From Fen-455 sp050012675 (GTDB lineage: Bacteria > Actinomycetota > Acidimicrobiia > Acidimicrobiales > Bog-793): a stretch of DNA of 64,000 nucleotides. The notes under the pieces were generated by a model that did not search any database, had not been told where the DNA came from, and saw only the letters and a list, made by a program, of their open reading frames with translations. The stretch is from NCBI GenBank assembly GCA_050012675.1, contig JBEKGS010000017.1:6564-70563 (forward strand), written 5' to 3'. Positions 1 to 6,834 of the stretch are shown here, in pieces (position 1 is the first letter of the stretch; each line of letters starts with the position of its first letter). Position numbers and translations under genes: made by a program.

Positions 1-171
1 GACCCTGAGGAGGAACATGCCTCCTGGTGCCTTTACGAATCGGAGGAGCTGGACGAGCTCGAAGAAGTCGACCGGCTCAGGCCCGGCTCGCACATTCCGG
101 CCCCTTACATAGAGGGCAACGGTGTGCACGACCGCGCCGGTGGCGAGGCCCCCGGCCCCCGGCAGTCCTAG
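1..171 (+). CDS. C-terminal end of an unidentified protein (5' truncated by window)
   Basis: Frame 1 is open from the first base to a TAG at 169-171, giving the last 56 residues of a protein. The visible part is strongly acidic (many Glu and Asp in the first 25 residues) and ends in a Pro/Gly-rich tail. I recognise no domain. It runs tail to tail into the minus-strand gene at 168-959, and the two stop codons share the four bases CTAG at 168-171, so the genes overlap by four bases. The length visible is too short to exclude a chance open frame, but the uninterrupted frame and the exact abutment to the convergent stop favour a real gene end. Confidence 0.5.
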   Translation, partial: DPEEEHASWCLYESEELDELEEVDRLRPGSHIPAPYIEGNGVHDRAGGEAPGPRQS

Positions 172-959
172 TCGAGGCTGCTCCCGGCACCCGGGCCCGG
201 AGGCCGGGCGCGAACGGTGGGATGTGCCAGCAACGAGACGCGGCGTCCCCCCGGGACGGTCCTCGCGTGCATGTAGGCGGCGAGCAGGTCGTAGACGTCC
301 TGGCCGACCATGGCGACGATCTCGTCTTTGAGCGAGACGTACACCGGCCGGGTCCCGCTGAAGGCCTGCGGTTCCTCGGTGCACCACCAAGCGAACTCCG
401 CGCCCCCGGCCCCCCAGTGCCTGCGCCCCCACTCACCCAGCGCGCTCGTGACGTGCCCGTCGGCGGACACCGTGTCCTCGCGCCGCAGCGGCAGTTGCCA
501 GCAGACCTCGGGCTTGAGCTCGCGTGGGGCAAGGCCCCGGTCGAGGGCGGCCCGGTGCAGTGCGCATCCGGCCCCGCCGGGGTGAGAAGGGCGGTTCAAG
601 AAGATGCAGGCGCCGTCGACCAGGCGCGTGGTGATGACGCCTTTGGCGTCGCGCTTCAGCACGCCCGTGTTGCGCCGGCCCTTTGCGCGGAACTGCCACT
701 GCTCTCCCGACAGCGTCGTGGCCGCGGTGGCGACGCGCTCTGCGTCCGCCTCGTCGGTGAAGTGGGCGCCGTAGGAACAGCATCCCTCCATCCGTTCGGC
801 GCTCGGCGCCGTGAGCACGCCCTGGCATCCGGCACCGTAGATGCATCGCCAGGCACTCGAGAGGAACGTCACGTCCATGAGCCAGGTGCGGTCCTCGAGC
901 GGGTCCGCGAAGCTCACCCACTCATGGGCGTCACCAGGTGGCTCATGCGCAGCGGCCAT
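168..959 (-). CDS. Cys-rich conserved protein, YkgJ/DUF3109-like cysteine pattern
   Basis: A 263-residue soluble protein. Eight cysteines stand out at about 39, 45, 60, 61, 118, 132, 153 and 193, including a CC pair followed by SYGAHF and a later CIFLN...GCALH...EVCWQLP arrangement. This spacing recalls the YkgJ/DUF3109 group of small proteins thought to bind zinc or an Fe-S cluster. That assignment is pattern-based, and the biochemical role is unknown. The start at ATG 959 is supported by a TACCGT -10 box six bases upstream on the minus strand, which implies a leaderless mRNA. It is divergent from, and shares promoter DNA with, the Nfu-type Fe-S gene at 983, a hint (inference only) of a link to metal or cluster handling. 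The C-terminal 30 residues are Pro/Gly-rich and look unstructured. Confidence 0.7.
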   Translation of the reverse strand: MAAAHEPPGDAHEWVSFADPLEDRTWLMDVTFLSSAWRCIYGAGCQGVLTAPSAERMEGCCSYGAHFTDEADAERVATAATTLSGEQWQFRAKGRRNTGVLKRDAKGVITTRLVDGACIFLNRPSHPGGAGCALHRAALDRGLAPRELKPEVCWQLPLRREDTVSADGHVTSALGEWGRRHWGAGGAEFAWWCTEEPQAFSGTRPVYVSLKDEIVAMVGQDVYDLLAAYMHARTVPGGRRVSLLAHPTVRARPPGPGAGSSLD

Positions 960-965
960 CCGGTC

Positions 966-975
966 ACGGTAGCGT
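966..975. promoter_or_regulatory. Overlapping divergent -10 boxes (bidirectional leaderless promoter)
   Basis: On the plus strand TAGCGT (970-975) lies seven bases before GTG 983. On the minus strand TACCGT (971 down to 966) lies six bases before ATG 959. The two hexamers share the dinucleotide TA at 970-971. Both match the actinobacterial TANNNT -10 pattern at the spacing expected if transcription starts at the start codon itself. Two opposed genes are therefore probably fired from one melted site, with start sites about 24 bp apart. No clear -35 element is visible on either side. Confidence 0.55.
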
Positions 976-982
976 GCTCGCC

Positions 983-1606
983 GTGAAAGATGTGATCCGC
1001 GTGACGTCCGCCGCGCTCGAGGTCGTGCGCGAGGTCCGCGCCGGCGAGGCCGACCCGGAGGGCCTCGCCCTTTTCATCGAGGTGAACGGCAGCGCGAACG
1101 GCGCTTACACCTACGACCTCTGGTTCGGGGCCACCTCCAGGATCACCCCGGCGGACCACCGCCAACTGGCGGGTGACATTCCCGTCGTCGTGCCGGGCCC
1201 CAGTGTCGAACGGCTCCGTGGCGCAGTGCTGGACGTGAACCCGGTTGCGGGCGAGTCGGGACTCGCGATCATCAACGCGAACACGCCTGAGCGCCTGTCG
1301 GCTCCAGACCTCAAAGGGGGCGACCTCACCGGCCCCGTCGCGCGACGCGTCATCGAGGTGCTCGAGAACGACGTCAATCCGCAGATCGCCATGCACGGCG
1401 GGCGCGCCGCGCTCGTGGGCGTCGAGGGCTCGGTCGCCTACGTGGAGATGTCCGGCGGTTGCCAGGGCTGCGGCATGGCCCGGGCGACCCTGAGCCAGGG
1501 CATCGCCGTGGCCATCACCGACGCCGTGGCGGAGATCAGCGAGGTCGTGGACGTCACCGACCACATGTCGGGGCTGAACCCGTACTTCGAGCCGGGACTG
1601 GCTTGA
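983..1606 (+). CDS. nfuA: Nfu/NifU C-domain Fe-S scaffold protein with A-type N-terminal domain
   Basis: A protein of about 207 residues. The C-terminal third is an Nfu domain with the motif GGCQGCGMA (Cys160 and Cys163 from this start), the pair that holds a [4Fe-4S] cluster between two subunits. The N-terminal part (VTSAALEVVREV...LALFIEV) resembles a degenerate A-type (HesB/IscA) domain, the architecture of NfuA. The expected role is to receive Fe-S clusters and pass them to apoproteins in the cytoplasm. The frame is open from GTG 938, but TAGCGT at 970-975 lies seven bases before GTG 983, so I place the start there; GTG 974 and GTG 992 are alternatives. It stands alone, about 39 kb from sufCSU, and is divergent from a Cys-rich gene. 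Confidence 0.85.
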   Translation: MKDVIRVTSAALEVVREVRAGEADPEGLALFIEVNGSANGAYTYDLWFGATSRITPADHRQLAGDIPVVVPGPSVERLRGAVLDVNPVAGESGLAIINANTPERLSAPDLKGGDLTGPVARRVIEVLENDVNPQIAMHGGRAALVGVEGSVAYVEMSGGCQGCGMARATLSQGIAVAITDAVAEISEVVDVTDHMSGLNPYFEPGLA

Positions 1607-1630
1607 GCAACCGGCTTACGTGAAGCCTTC

Positions 1631-2374
1631 TCAGGGCAGGTGGGCGTCGAACCAGGCGAGCGCGCGGGCCCATGCGTCGCGGGCGGAGGGCCCGTGGTAA
1701 GAGGGGCGCTGGTCGCAGTTGAAGCCGTGACCCGCGTCCGGGTACCGGACGATGTCCCAGTCGACTTGGGCCTTTCGAGCCAGCTCCGCGCGCAGTCTTT
1801 CGACGTCGTCAACCGGGATGGACTGGTCGAGATCGCCGAACACACCGAGCCACGGGGTCTTCATGCCGGCGATCTCGCCGAGGAGCGCCGGCATGTGCTC
1901 GGAGCGGGCCGTCACGATCCCGCCTCCGTAGAAGCTGACCGCAGCCCCGAGCCCGCGCCTCACCGCCACGAGGCAGCTCGCGCGGCCGCCCATGCAAAAG
2001 CCGATCACCCCCGTGCGCTCGTCGCCGAGCCCGGCGCTGGCGAGGTGCTGGCGAACGGCGTCGACATCTTGCAGGATGCCTTCGTCGCTGAGCGCCCCGA
2101 GATGTCCGCGGACCTCATCGAAGCGGTCATAGGGGATCGTCGGGTTGTCGCCGGTCCGGTGGAAGAGGGGAGGAGCCACGGCGTGGTAGCCCTCGCCGGC
2201 GAGCCGGCGCGTCACCTCCTGGATGTGGTCGTTCACCCCGAAGGCCTCCTGGATCACGATCATGGCTCGGTGGTTGCCTTCGCCCTCGGGGAGCGCTTCG
2301 TAGCAACCCATGGGGCCGTCGGGCGTCTCGAGCCCGGCCACGCGCGTGATGAGAGGTACGGCCTGTGCGGTCAT
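1631..2374 (-). CDS. Dienelactone hydrolase family protein
   Basis: A 247-residue alpha/beta hydrolase. The catalytic triad of the dienelactone hydrolase family is visible: nucleophile Cys127 in GFCMGGRA, Asp183 in GDLDQSIP and His216 in DAGHGF. The N-terminal VIQEAFGVNDHIQEV also matches the family. Such enzymes open dienelactone rings in chloroaromatic breakdown, but most chromosomal homologues have unknown ester or lactone substrates, so I do not name one. The start is ATG 2374, preceded by a strong AAAGGAGG site. The frame remains open far upstream to 3115, but that part is an antisense shadow of aroK. It is transcribed away from the aro operon, and the region between 2375 and 2476 holds the aroK promoter. 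Confidence 0.88.
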   Translation of the reverse strand: MTAQAVPLITRVAGLETPDGPMGCYEALPEGEGNHRAMIVIQEAFGVNDHIQEVTRRLAGEGYHAVAPPLFHRTGDNPTIPYDRFDEVRGHLGALSDEGILQDVDAVRQHLASAGLGDERTGVIGFCMGGRASCLVAVRRGLGAAVSFYGGGIVTARSEHMPALLGEIAGMKTPWLGVFGDLDQSIPVDDVERLRAELARKAQVDWDIVRYPDAGHGFNCDQRPSYHGPSARDAWARALAWFDAHLP

Positions 2375-2475
2375 CGTGCCTCCTTTGTCGAAACCCGCCG
2401 CCTTCAAGGCCGCGGCTGCACCGACGCTAGTGGCGCGCCGGCCCGCATCAAAGGTCACGGCCGGACGGCGGCAAC

Positions 2476-2481
2476 TACGGT
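2476..2481 (+). promoter_or_regulatory. Putative -10 box (TACGGT) for the aro operon
   Basis: TACGGT lies six bases before GTG 2488, the leaderless geometry seen repeatedly in this window. That GTG opens a nine-codon ORF overlapping aroK. No convincing -35 hexamer is visible. Confidence 0.4.
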
Positions 2482-2487
2482 GGTGCG

Positions 2488-2517
2488 GTGAAGTGGCGGG
2501 TGAGCGGAGATGGGTGA
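2488..2517 (+). CDS. Putative leaderless micro-ORF overlapping aroK start
   Basis: Nine codons (MKWRVSGDG) from GTG 2488 to TGA 2515-2517. The start is six bases after TACGGT, and the stop lies eight bases into aroK, whose ATG is 2510. A ribosome finishing here would be placed on the aroK start, so coupling or re-initiation is plausible. The aroK frame has a stop at 2501-2503, so aroK itself cannot start at the transcript end. The residues show no regulatory amino-acid run. It could be chance, but the same layout recurs upstream of dapA and of the PAC2 gene. Confidence 0.35.
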   Translation: MKWRVSGDG

Positions 2518-3055
2518 GCACGTGCTGCTCGTGGGAATGATGGGCTCGGGCAAGTCGACGGTCGGCCTCTTGGTGGCGAACCGGATGCGCCGGCCCTTTC
2601 GCGACAGCGACGCCGATGTCGAGAGGCGCACCGGAAAGGGCGTTCCCGCCATCTTCGCCACGAGGGGCGAGCGGGCCTTTCGTGCCGAGGAACGCGCCGC
2701 GCTCGGTGCCGCCCTGTCGTCGCCCGTGCCGTCGGTGATCTCGGTTGCAGGCGGTGCGGTGATCGATCCGGAGACGAGGAGCCGCCTTCGCGCCGCCGGC
2801 GTGGTCGTGTGGCTCGACGCGGCGCCGAACGTCCTGGCTGCGCGGGTGGGCAACGCCAGGAGCCGCCCCCTTTTGAAGAAAGACCCGGTCGGGACCTTGA
2901 AGCGCCTGGACGCCATTCGCAGGCCCGTGTACCGGGAGGTGTCGGACGTCGTCGTCAGAGTCGGCGGGCGGGCTCCTCAGGCCCTCGCCGAGGACGTCGT
3001 GCGGGCCGCCCGCGCACGTTTGGAAGCGCCCGGAGACGGGCGGCCCAGGCCGTGA
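2510..3055 (+). CDS. aroK: Shikimate kinase
   Basis: A 181-residue cytoplasmic kinase that phosphorylates shikimate at the 3-hydroxyl with ATP, the fifth step to chorismate. The P-loop GMMGSGKST is at residues 9-17, with the family's FRDSDADVERRTG shikimate-binding segment after it and a SVAGGAVID segment near residue 80; the RPLL sequence near 123 fits the lid. The length is normal for AroK. ATG 2510 is the only usable start, because its frame has a stop just upstream at 2501. Its stop overlaps the aroB start in a GTGA junction, so the two are translationally coupled. It is first in the aroK-aroB-aroQ-pepP-efp-nusB run, a well-known bacterial order. Confidence 0.95.
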   Translation: MGEHVLLVGMMGSGKSTVGLLVANRMRRPFRDSDADVERRTGKGVPAIFATRGERAFRAEERAALGAALSSPVPSVISVAGGAVIDPETRSRLRAAGVVVWLDAAPNVLAARVGNARSRPLLKKDPVGTLKRLDAIRRPVYREVSDVVVRVGGRAPQALAEDVVRAARARLEAPGDGRPRP

Positions 3056-4143
3056 GCAGCCCCGCGGCCGGTGCCGGCCAGCCCGGGCACGCACGGGAGC
3101 TCCCCGGGGCGACACGCGTCAGGGTGGAGCTGGCGGAGCGCAGTTATGACGTGGTCGTCGGTCCCGGGGTCCGGGCCGGGGTCGCGAGCTGCCTGCCGCC
3201 GGGTGCCCGGCGCGCGACCGTCGTGACCCAGGCCGGCATCGGGGTCGAGGTCGACCCGGGCGTGCCGTTCGAGGTCGTGAACATTCCCGACGGTGAGCGG
3301 GCCAAGTCGCTCGCAACCGTGGAAGAGGTCTGTCGGGCCATGGCTCGTGGCGGCATGCACCGCAGCGACGTCGTCGTGGCCGTCGGTGGTGGGGTCGTGA
3401 CTGACGTCGCCGGCTACGCGGCCTCGAGCTATCACCGCGGCATCGCGGTCATCAACGTCCCGACGACCTTGCTCGGCCAGGTGGACGCGGCGATCGGTGG
3501 CAAGACCGGGGTGAATCTCCCGGAGGGCAAGAACCTCGTGGGCTCGATCTGGCAGCCGCTCGGAGTCTTCTGCGACACCGAGACCCTGGCGAGCCTGCCC
3601 GCGCCAGAGTGGAGGTCGGGCCGTGGCGAGATGGCCAAGTACGCCTTCTTGGGAGTGGAGGACCTCGACACCTTGAGCCTTGAAGAGCAGGTGGCCAGGT
3701 GCGCGGCGTGCAAGGCCGAGGTCGTCTCCAGCGACGAACGCGAAGGAGGTCGCCGAATGATCCTGAACTACGGTCACACTTTGGCCCATGCCCTCGAGGC
3801 AACCGGCCTCGCGAGCGAGGACGCGAGCTCGCCGGCCGAGCTTCGCCACGGCGAGGCGGTCGGCATAGGCCTCGTGTTCGCGGCAGAGCTCGCCCGGCTC
3901 CTGGGCAGGATCGGGGCGCCCCGCGTCGAGCGTCATCGCCGCGTCGTCGCCGGCTACGGGCTGCCTGTCGAGCTTCCCCCCGGCGCGGACTCAGCCACCC
4001 TCGTCGGTTTCATGGCCCGGGACAAGAAGTCTGCCGGCGGTCTTTCGTTCATGCTCGACGGTGAAGCGGGCGTGGAGCCGGTTCACGACGTCGGCCCTGA
4101 TGTCGTGTACGCGGCGATCGATGCGATTCGAGGTGAACGATGA
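3052..4143 (+). CDS. aroB: 3-dehydroquinate synthase
   Basis: A 363-residue enzyme that converts DAHP to 3-dehydroquinate using NAD and a divalent metal, step two of the shikimate pathway. Visible hallmarks are the nucleotide-binding GGGVVTDVAGYAASSY, the NVPTTLLGQVDAAIGGKTGVN core, and the metal-binding histidines in NYGHTLAHALE and RHGEAVGIG. The start is GTG 3052, overlapping the aroK stop (GTGA). The frame is open upstream to 2809, but that stretch is aroK in another frame. The first 25 residues before RVRVELAERSYDVVVG are extra compared with many AroB proteins and Pro/Gly-rich. Its stop overlaps aroQ by four bases. Confidence 0.95.
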   Translation: MSSPAAGAGQPGHARELPGATRVRVELAERSYDVVVGPGVRAGVASCLPPGARRATVVTQAGIGVEVDPGVPFEVVNIPDGERAKSLATVEEVCRAMARGGMHRSDVVVAVGGGVVTDVAGYAASSYHRGIAVINVPTTLLGQVDAAIGGKTGVNLPEGKNLVGSIWQPLGVFCDTETLASLPAPEWRSGRGEMAKYAFLGVEDLDTLSLEEQVARCAACKAEVVSSDEREGGRRMILNYGHTLAHALEATGLASEDASSPAELRHGEAVGIGLVFAAELARLLGRIGAPRVERHRRVVAGYGLPVELPPGADSATLVGFMARDKKSAGGLSFMLDGEAGVEPVHDVGPDVVYAAIDAIRGER

Positions 4144-4631
4144 GCGCCCCCGGGGAACGTGGCGGCAGGCGAAGGACCGTTCTTCTCCTGTCCGGCCCGA
4201 ACCTCGGCCTTCTCGGCGAGCGCCAGCCCGAGATCTACGGCAGCGCCACACTCGCGGACCACCTGGAGGCGGCCAAGAATGCGGCGGCCCGCTCGGGCGT
4301 CGAGCTCACCCATCTGCAAAGCGAGCACGAGGCCGACCTGGTCGTGGCGGTTCACCGAGCGCGCCACAGCATCGACGCCATCGTGGTCAACGCGGGCGCC
4401 CTTTCCCATTCGAGTTGGGCACTTCACGACGCCCTCGCCGCCTTCGACGGCGTGGTCGTCGAGCTTCACCTGTCCAACCCCGACGCCCGCGAAACCTGGC
4501 GCCGACAATCGGTGCTGGCGCCGGTGGCGGACGGAACCGTCGCCGGCTTCGGCGGTCTCGGCTACGAGCTCGCCGTCGAGGCCGCGGCCCGACTTGTCTT
4601 TGCCCGCGACGACACCGCTCCGGGCGCCTAG
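4140..4631 (+). CDS. aroQ: 3-dehydroquinate dehydratase, type II
   Basis: A 163-residue type II dehydroquinase, which removes water from 3-dehydroquinate to give 3-dehydroshikimate through an enolate intermediate. Motifs include the N-terminal LSGPNLGLLGERQPEIYG (with the catalytic Arg and Tyr), VNAGALSHSSWALHDAL for substrate binding, and VELHLSNPDARE with the catalytic His. The type II enzyme is a small dodecameric protein of about 150 residues, so the length fits. ATG 4140 overlaps the aroB stop (ATGA). About ten extra basic residues precede the first strand. The aroQ stop codon TAG forms part of a possible -10 box for the next gene. Confidence 0.95.
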   Translation: MSAPGERGGRRRTVLLLSGPNLGLLGERQPEIYGSATLADHLEAAKNAAARSGVELTHLQSEHEADLVVAVHRARHSIDAIVVNAGALSHSSWALHDALAAFDGVVVELHLSNPDARETWRRQSVLAPVADGTVAGFGGLGYELAVEAAARLVFARDDTAPGA

Positions 4632-4634
4632 CAT
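4629..4634 (+). promoter_or_regulatory. Putative internal -10 box (TAGCAT) before the M24 peptidase gene
   Basis: TAGCAT, whose first three bases are the aroQ stop codon, lies eight bases before ATG 4643. This could give a leaderless transcript starting inside the operon. The next gene also has no clear Shine-Dalgarno sequence, which supports the idea. Confidence 0.35.
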
Positions 4635-4642
4635 CTCCGCCC

Positions 4643-5764
4643 ATGCCTACTGGCTCTGATCGTCCCGACCTAGCCGCTATGGACGTCGCGGGCCGCCTGC
4701 CGCGTTTGGCCGCGCGCCTGTCCGAGCTCGGTTGCGACGGCCTGCTCGTCACGAACCTCACCAATATCCGGTACCTGACCGGCTTCAGCGGATCAGCAGG
4801 GCTTCTTCTCGTGGTCCCGGACGACTCGCTGCTCGTGTCCGACGGCCGCTACCGGGATCAGGTGGCGGGAGAGATAGGGGCGTCCAAGGCATCCGTGCGC
4901 ACCGAGATCGCCCAGCCGGCCCGGCAGTCGGCCGCCATCGAGCAGGCGGCGAGGAAGCTGCGACGCCTGGGGCTTGAGGCCGACGACGTCACCTGGAGCG
5001 TCCAGCGCCGTCTCGCGGCCGCGATGGCACCCGACACCAGTCTCGTGGCGGTGCCCCGTGCCGTGGAGGCGCTGCGCTCGGTGAAAGACGAGGGGGAAGT
5101 GGCGCGCATCGAGTGCGCGGCCGACATAGCCGACGTGGCTTTCGCTCAGGTGAAAGAGCTCCTGTGCGAGGCGCCCACCGAGGAGGAGTTCGCCATAGCG
5201 CTCGAGTTCGAGATGCGAAGGCGCGGCGCCGAAGGCATCGCCTTCGAGTCGATCGTGGCGAGCGGCCCGAACGGTGCTTTACCCCACGCCCGACCCACGG
5301 GCCGCCGCATCGACGCCGGCGAGCTCGTCGTGTGTGATTTCGGGGCGACCGTGGACGGCTACCGCTCGGACATGACGCGCACGGTCTGCGTCGGCGATCC
5401 CCGGCCCGACGAGCTGCGCGAGCTGCTCGAAGCGGTGATGACCGCACAGCGCGCCGGTGTCCGCACCGTCCGCCCCGGGGTGAGGGGGGGCGAGGTCGAC
5501 GCGGCGTGCCGTGAGTCGCTCGCCTCGGCCGGCCTCGGGGACGCCTTCTTGCACGGGACCGGTCACGGGGTCGGCCTCGATATCCACGAGGCCCCATCGG
5601 TCTCCCAGGACTCCACTGATATCCTCGAGGAGGGCGCTGTCGTGACCGTGGAGCCCGGCGCCTACCTCTACTCAAACGGCGGCGCCCGCATCGAGGACAC
5701 CTTGGTCGTCACGGCGACCGGCGTTCGTCCACTCACCAAGTCGACCAAGGACTATGTGCTCTGA
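4643..5764 (+). CDS. pepP: M24-family Xaa-Pro aminopeptidase
   Basis: A 373-residue metallopeptidase with an N-terminal creatinase-like domain (to about residue 130) and a C-terminal pita-bread M24 domain. The five dinuclear metal ligands are visible in CDFGATVDGYRSDMTRT (two Asp), HGTGHGVGLDIHE (His), VTVEPGAYL (Glu) and RIEDTL (Glu). It should remove N-terminal residues in front of proline. The aroQ-pepP-efp order is conserved in many bacteria. EF-P and Pro-aminopeptidase share a link to proline, though a functional connection is inference. The start ATG 4643 follows TAGCAT by eight bases and lacks a ribosome-binding site. The stop overlaps the efp ATG by one base (TGATG). A second M24 gene is at 57065. 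Confidence 0.93.
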   Translation: MPTGSDRPDLAAMDVAGRLPRLAARLSELGCDGLLVTNLTNIRYLTGFSGSAGLLLVVPDDSLLVSDGRYRDQVAGEIGASKASVRTEIAQPARQSAAIEQAARKLRRLGLEADDVTWSVQRRLAAAMAPDTSLVAVPRAVEALRSVKDEGEVARIECAADIADVAFAQVKELLCEAPTEEEFAIALEFEMRRRGAEGIAFESIVASGPNGALPHARPTGRRIDAGELVVCDFGATVDGYRSDMTRTVCVGDPRPDELRELLEAVMTAQRAGVRTVRPGVRGGEVDAACRESLASAGLGDAFLHGTGHGVGLDIHEAPSVSQDSTDILEEGAVVTVEPGAYLYSNGGARIEDTLVVTATGVRPLTKSTKDYVL

Positions 5765-6324
5765 TGGCCTTTTCCACGAGTGACCTCCGCAACGGCATGA
5801 CCCTCGACCTGCCCGAGGGGCTTTTCACGGTCGTCGAGTTCCAGCACGTAAAGCCGGGCAAGGGCGGCGCCTTTGTAAGGACCAAGCTGCGCAACGCCCG
5901 TACCAAAGCGGTGATCGAGCGCACCTTCAGGGCCGGCGAGCCGCTCGAGCAGGCTGTCATCGACAAAAGGGAGATGCAGTACCTGTACCGGGACGGCCAG
6001 GAGTACGTCTTCATGGACAACGTCTCCTATGACCAGATGCAGGTGAGCGAATCGTCGCTCGGCGATGCCGCGGTGTACCTCAAAGAGGGCGACTCGGCTG
6101 TGCTGCAGATGTACCAGAGCGAGATCGTCGGGGTCGACCTGCCGGCGGCCGTCGAGCTCACGGTCACCGAGACCGAGCCCGGCTTCCAGGGCGACCGGGT
6201 CTCGGGCGGTCGAAAGCCAGCCACCTTGGAGACCGGCCTTGTGGTCCAGGTGCCGCTGTTCGTCAACCCCGGCGAACGGATCAAGGTCGACACCCGGACC
6301 GGTGAGTACCTCACCAGGGCCTGA
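5764..6324 (+). CDS. efp: Translation elongation factor P
   Basis: A 186-residue three-domain tRNA-shaped factor that relieves ribosomes stalled on polyproline. The tip loop reads HVKPGKGGAF with Lys33 at the position that is beta-lysylated in E. coli; actinobacterial EF-P proteins usually carry this PGKG loop. The KOW-like N domain, the middle OB domain (DKREMQYLYRDGQEYVFMD) and the C-terminal OB domain (GRKPATLETGLVVQVPLFV, ...RIKVDTRTGEYLTRA) are all present, and the length is standard. The start overlaps the pepP stop by one base. I see no epmA/epmB or other modification gene nearby. Confidence 0.97.
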   Translation: MAFSTSDLRNGMTLDLPEGLFTVVEFQHVKPGKGGAFVRTKLRNARTKAVIERTFRAGEPLEQAVIDKREMQYLYRDGQEYVFMDNVSYDQMQVSESSLGDAAVYLKEGDSAVLQMYQSEIVGVDLPAAVELTVTETEPGFQGDRVSGGRKPATLETGLVVQVPLFVNPGERIKVDTRTGEYLTRA

Positions 6325-6781
6325 GGCCTCTCCGCCACTCAAGGTGCCGGGCGCCCGGCGCCGGGCGCGTGAGCGGGCACTCGAGTTGCTCTACGAGGCC
6401 GAGACGAAGGACCTGAGTCCCTCCGAGCTGCTCGCGGAGCTTCCCTTGGCGCCCGAGCAGTACGCCGTGGAACTGGTGATGGGCGTGGAGCGACGAGCCG
6501 AGGAAGTGGACCGCCTGGTTGCCCGCCACGCCACGGGCTGGGCGGTCGAGCGGATGCCGATGGTCGACCGCTGTGTGCTGCGCATGGCGGCATACGAGCT
6601 GTTGGGCGAGCTCGACGTGCCTGTCGCCGTCGTGTTGGACGAAGCCGTGGAGCTCGCGAAGACCTACTCGACAGAGGACTCGGGACGTTACGTGAACGGC
6701 GTCCTCTCGGCGGTGGCGACAGAGGTCCGCACGAACGGGGCGGAAAACGCCGCCGCCGCGCCCGGCACTTCGCTAGAGTGA
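6302..6781 (+). CDS. nusB: Transcription antitermination factor NusB
   Basis: About 159 residues from GTG 6302, or 145 from GTG 6344. NusB binds boxA RNA with NusE (S10) in rRNA antitermination. The family core is clear: RRRARERALELLYEAE at the N-terminus, then ERMPMVDRCVLRMAAYELL and AVELAKTYSTEDSGRYVNGVL, the standard helix-rich signature. GTG 6302 would overlap efp by 23 bases; GTG 6344 begins closer to the conserved domain. Neither has a strong ribosome-binding site, so the choice is open. The C-terminal 20 residues are low-complexity. The gene ends directly before the PyrR-binding hairpin. Confidence 0.92.
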   Translation: MSTSPGPEASPPLKVPGARRRARERALELLYEAETKDLSPSELLAELPLAPEQYAVELVMGVERRAEEVDRLVARHATGWAVERMPMVDRCVLRMAAYELLGELDVPVAVVLDEAVELAKTYSTEDSGRYVNGVLSAVATEVRTNGAENAAAAPGTSLE

Positions 6782-6784
6782 GGC

Positions 6785-6829
6785 CTCGCACGTAAAGCAG
6801 GTCCAGAGAGGCCGCACGTACGAGAGGAG
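6785..6829 (+). promoter_or_regulatory. PyrR-binding hairpin overlapping the pyrR ribosome-binding site
   Basis: The RNA can fold into a hairpin with a lower stem CUCG/CGAG (6785-6788 with 6821-6824) and ACGU/ACGU (6790-6793 with 6816-6819), split by a C-A mismatch. An internal purine-rich bulge AAA (6794-6796) follows, then GC/GC, and an upper stem GGUC/GGCC (6800-6803 with 6810-6813). The closing hexaloop is CAGAGA. A purine bulge and a CNGNGA hexaloop are the known determinants for PyrR. The 3' stem runs into the GAGAGGAG ribosome-binding site (6822-6829) of pyrR. Binding of PyrR with UMP should therefore hide that site and repress translation of the pyr operon, as described for mycobacterial pyr genes. 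Confidence 0.75.
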
Positions 6830-6834
6830 CCCTA

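Noticed and set aside
2375..3115. N-terminal extension of the dienelactone hydrolase frame
   Set aside because: The extension is antisense to aroK; the hydrolase has a strong Shine-Dalgarno and the family start at 2374.
4061..4642. N-terminal extension of the first M24 peptidase frame
   Set aside because: It overlaps aroQ in another frame and is Arg/Pro-rich; ATG 4643 gives the normal family length.
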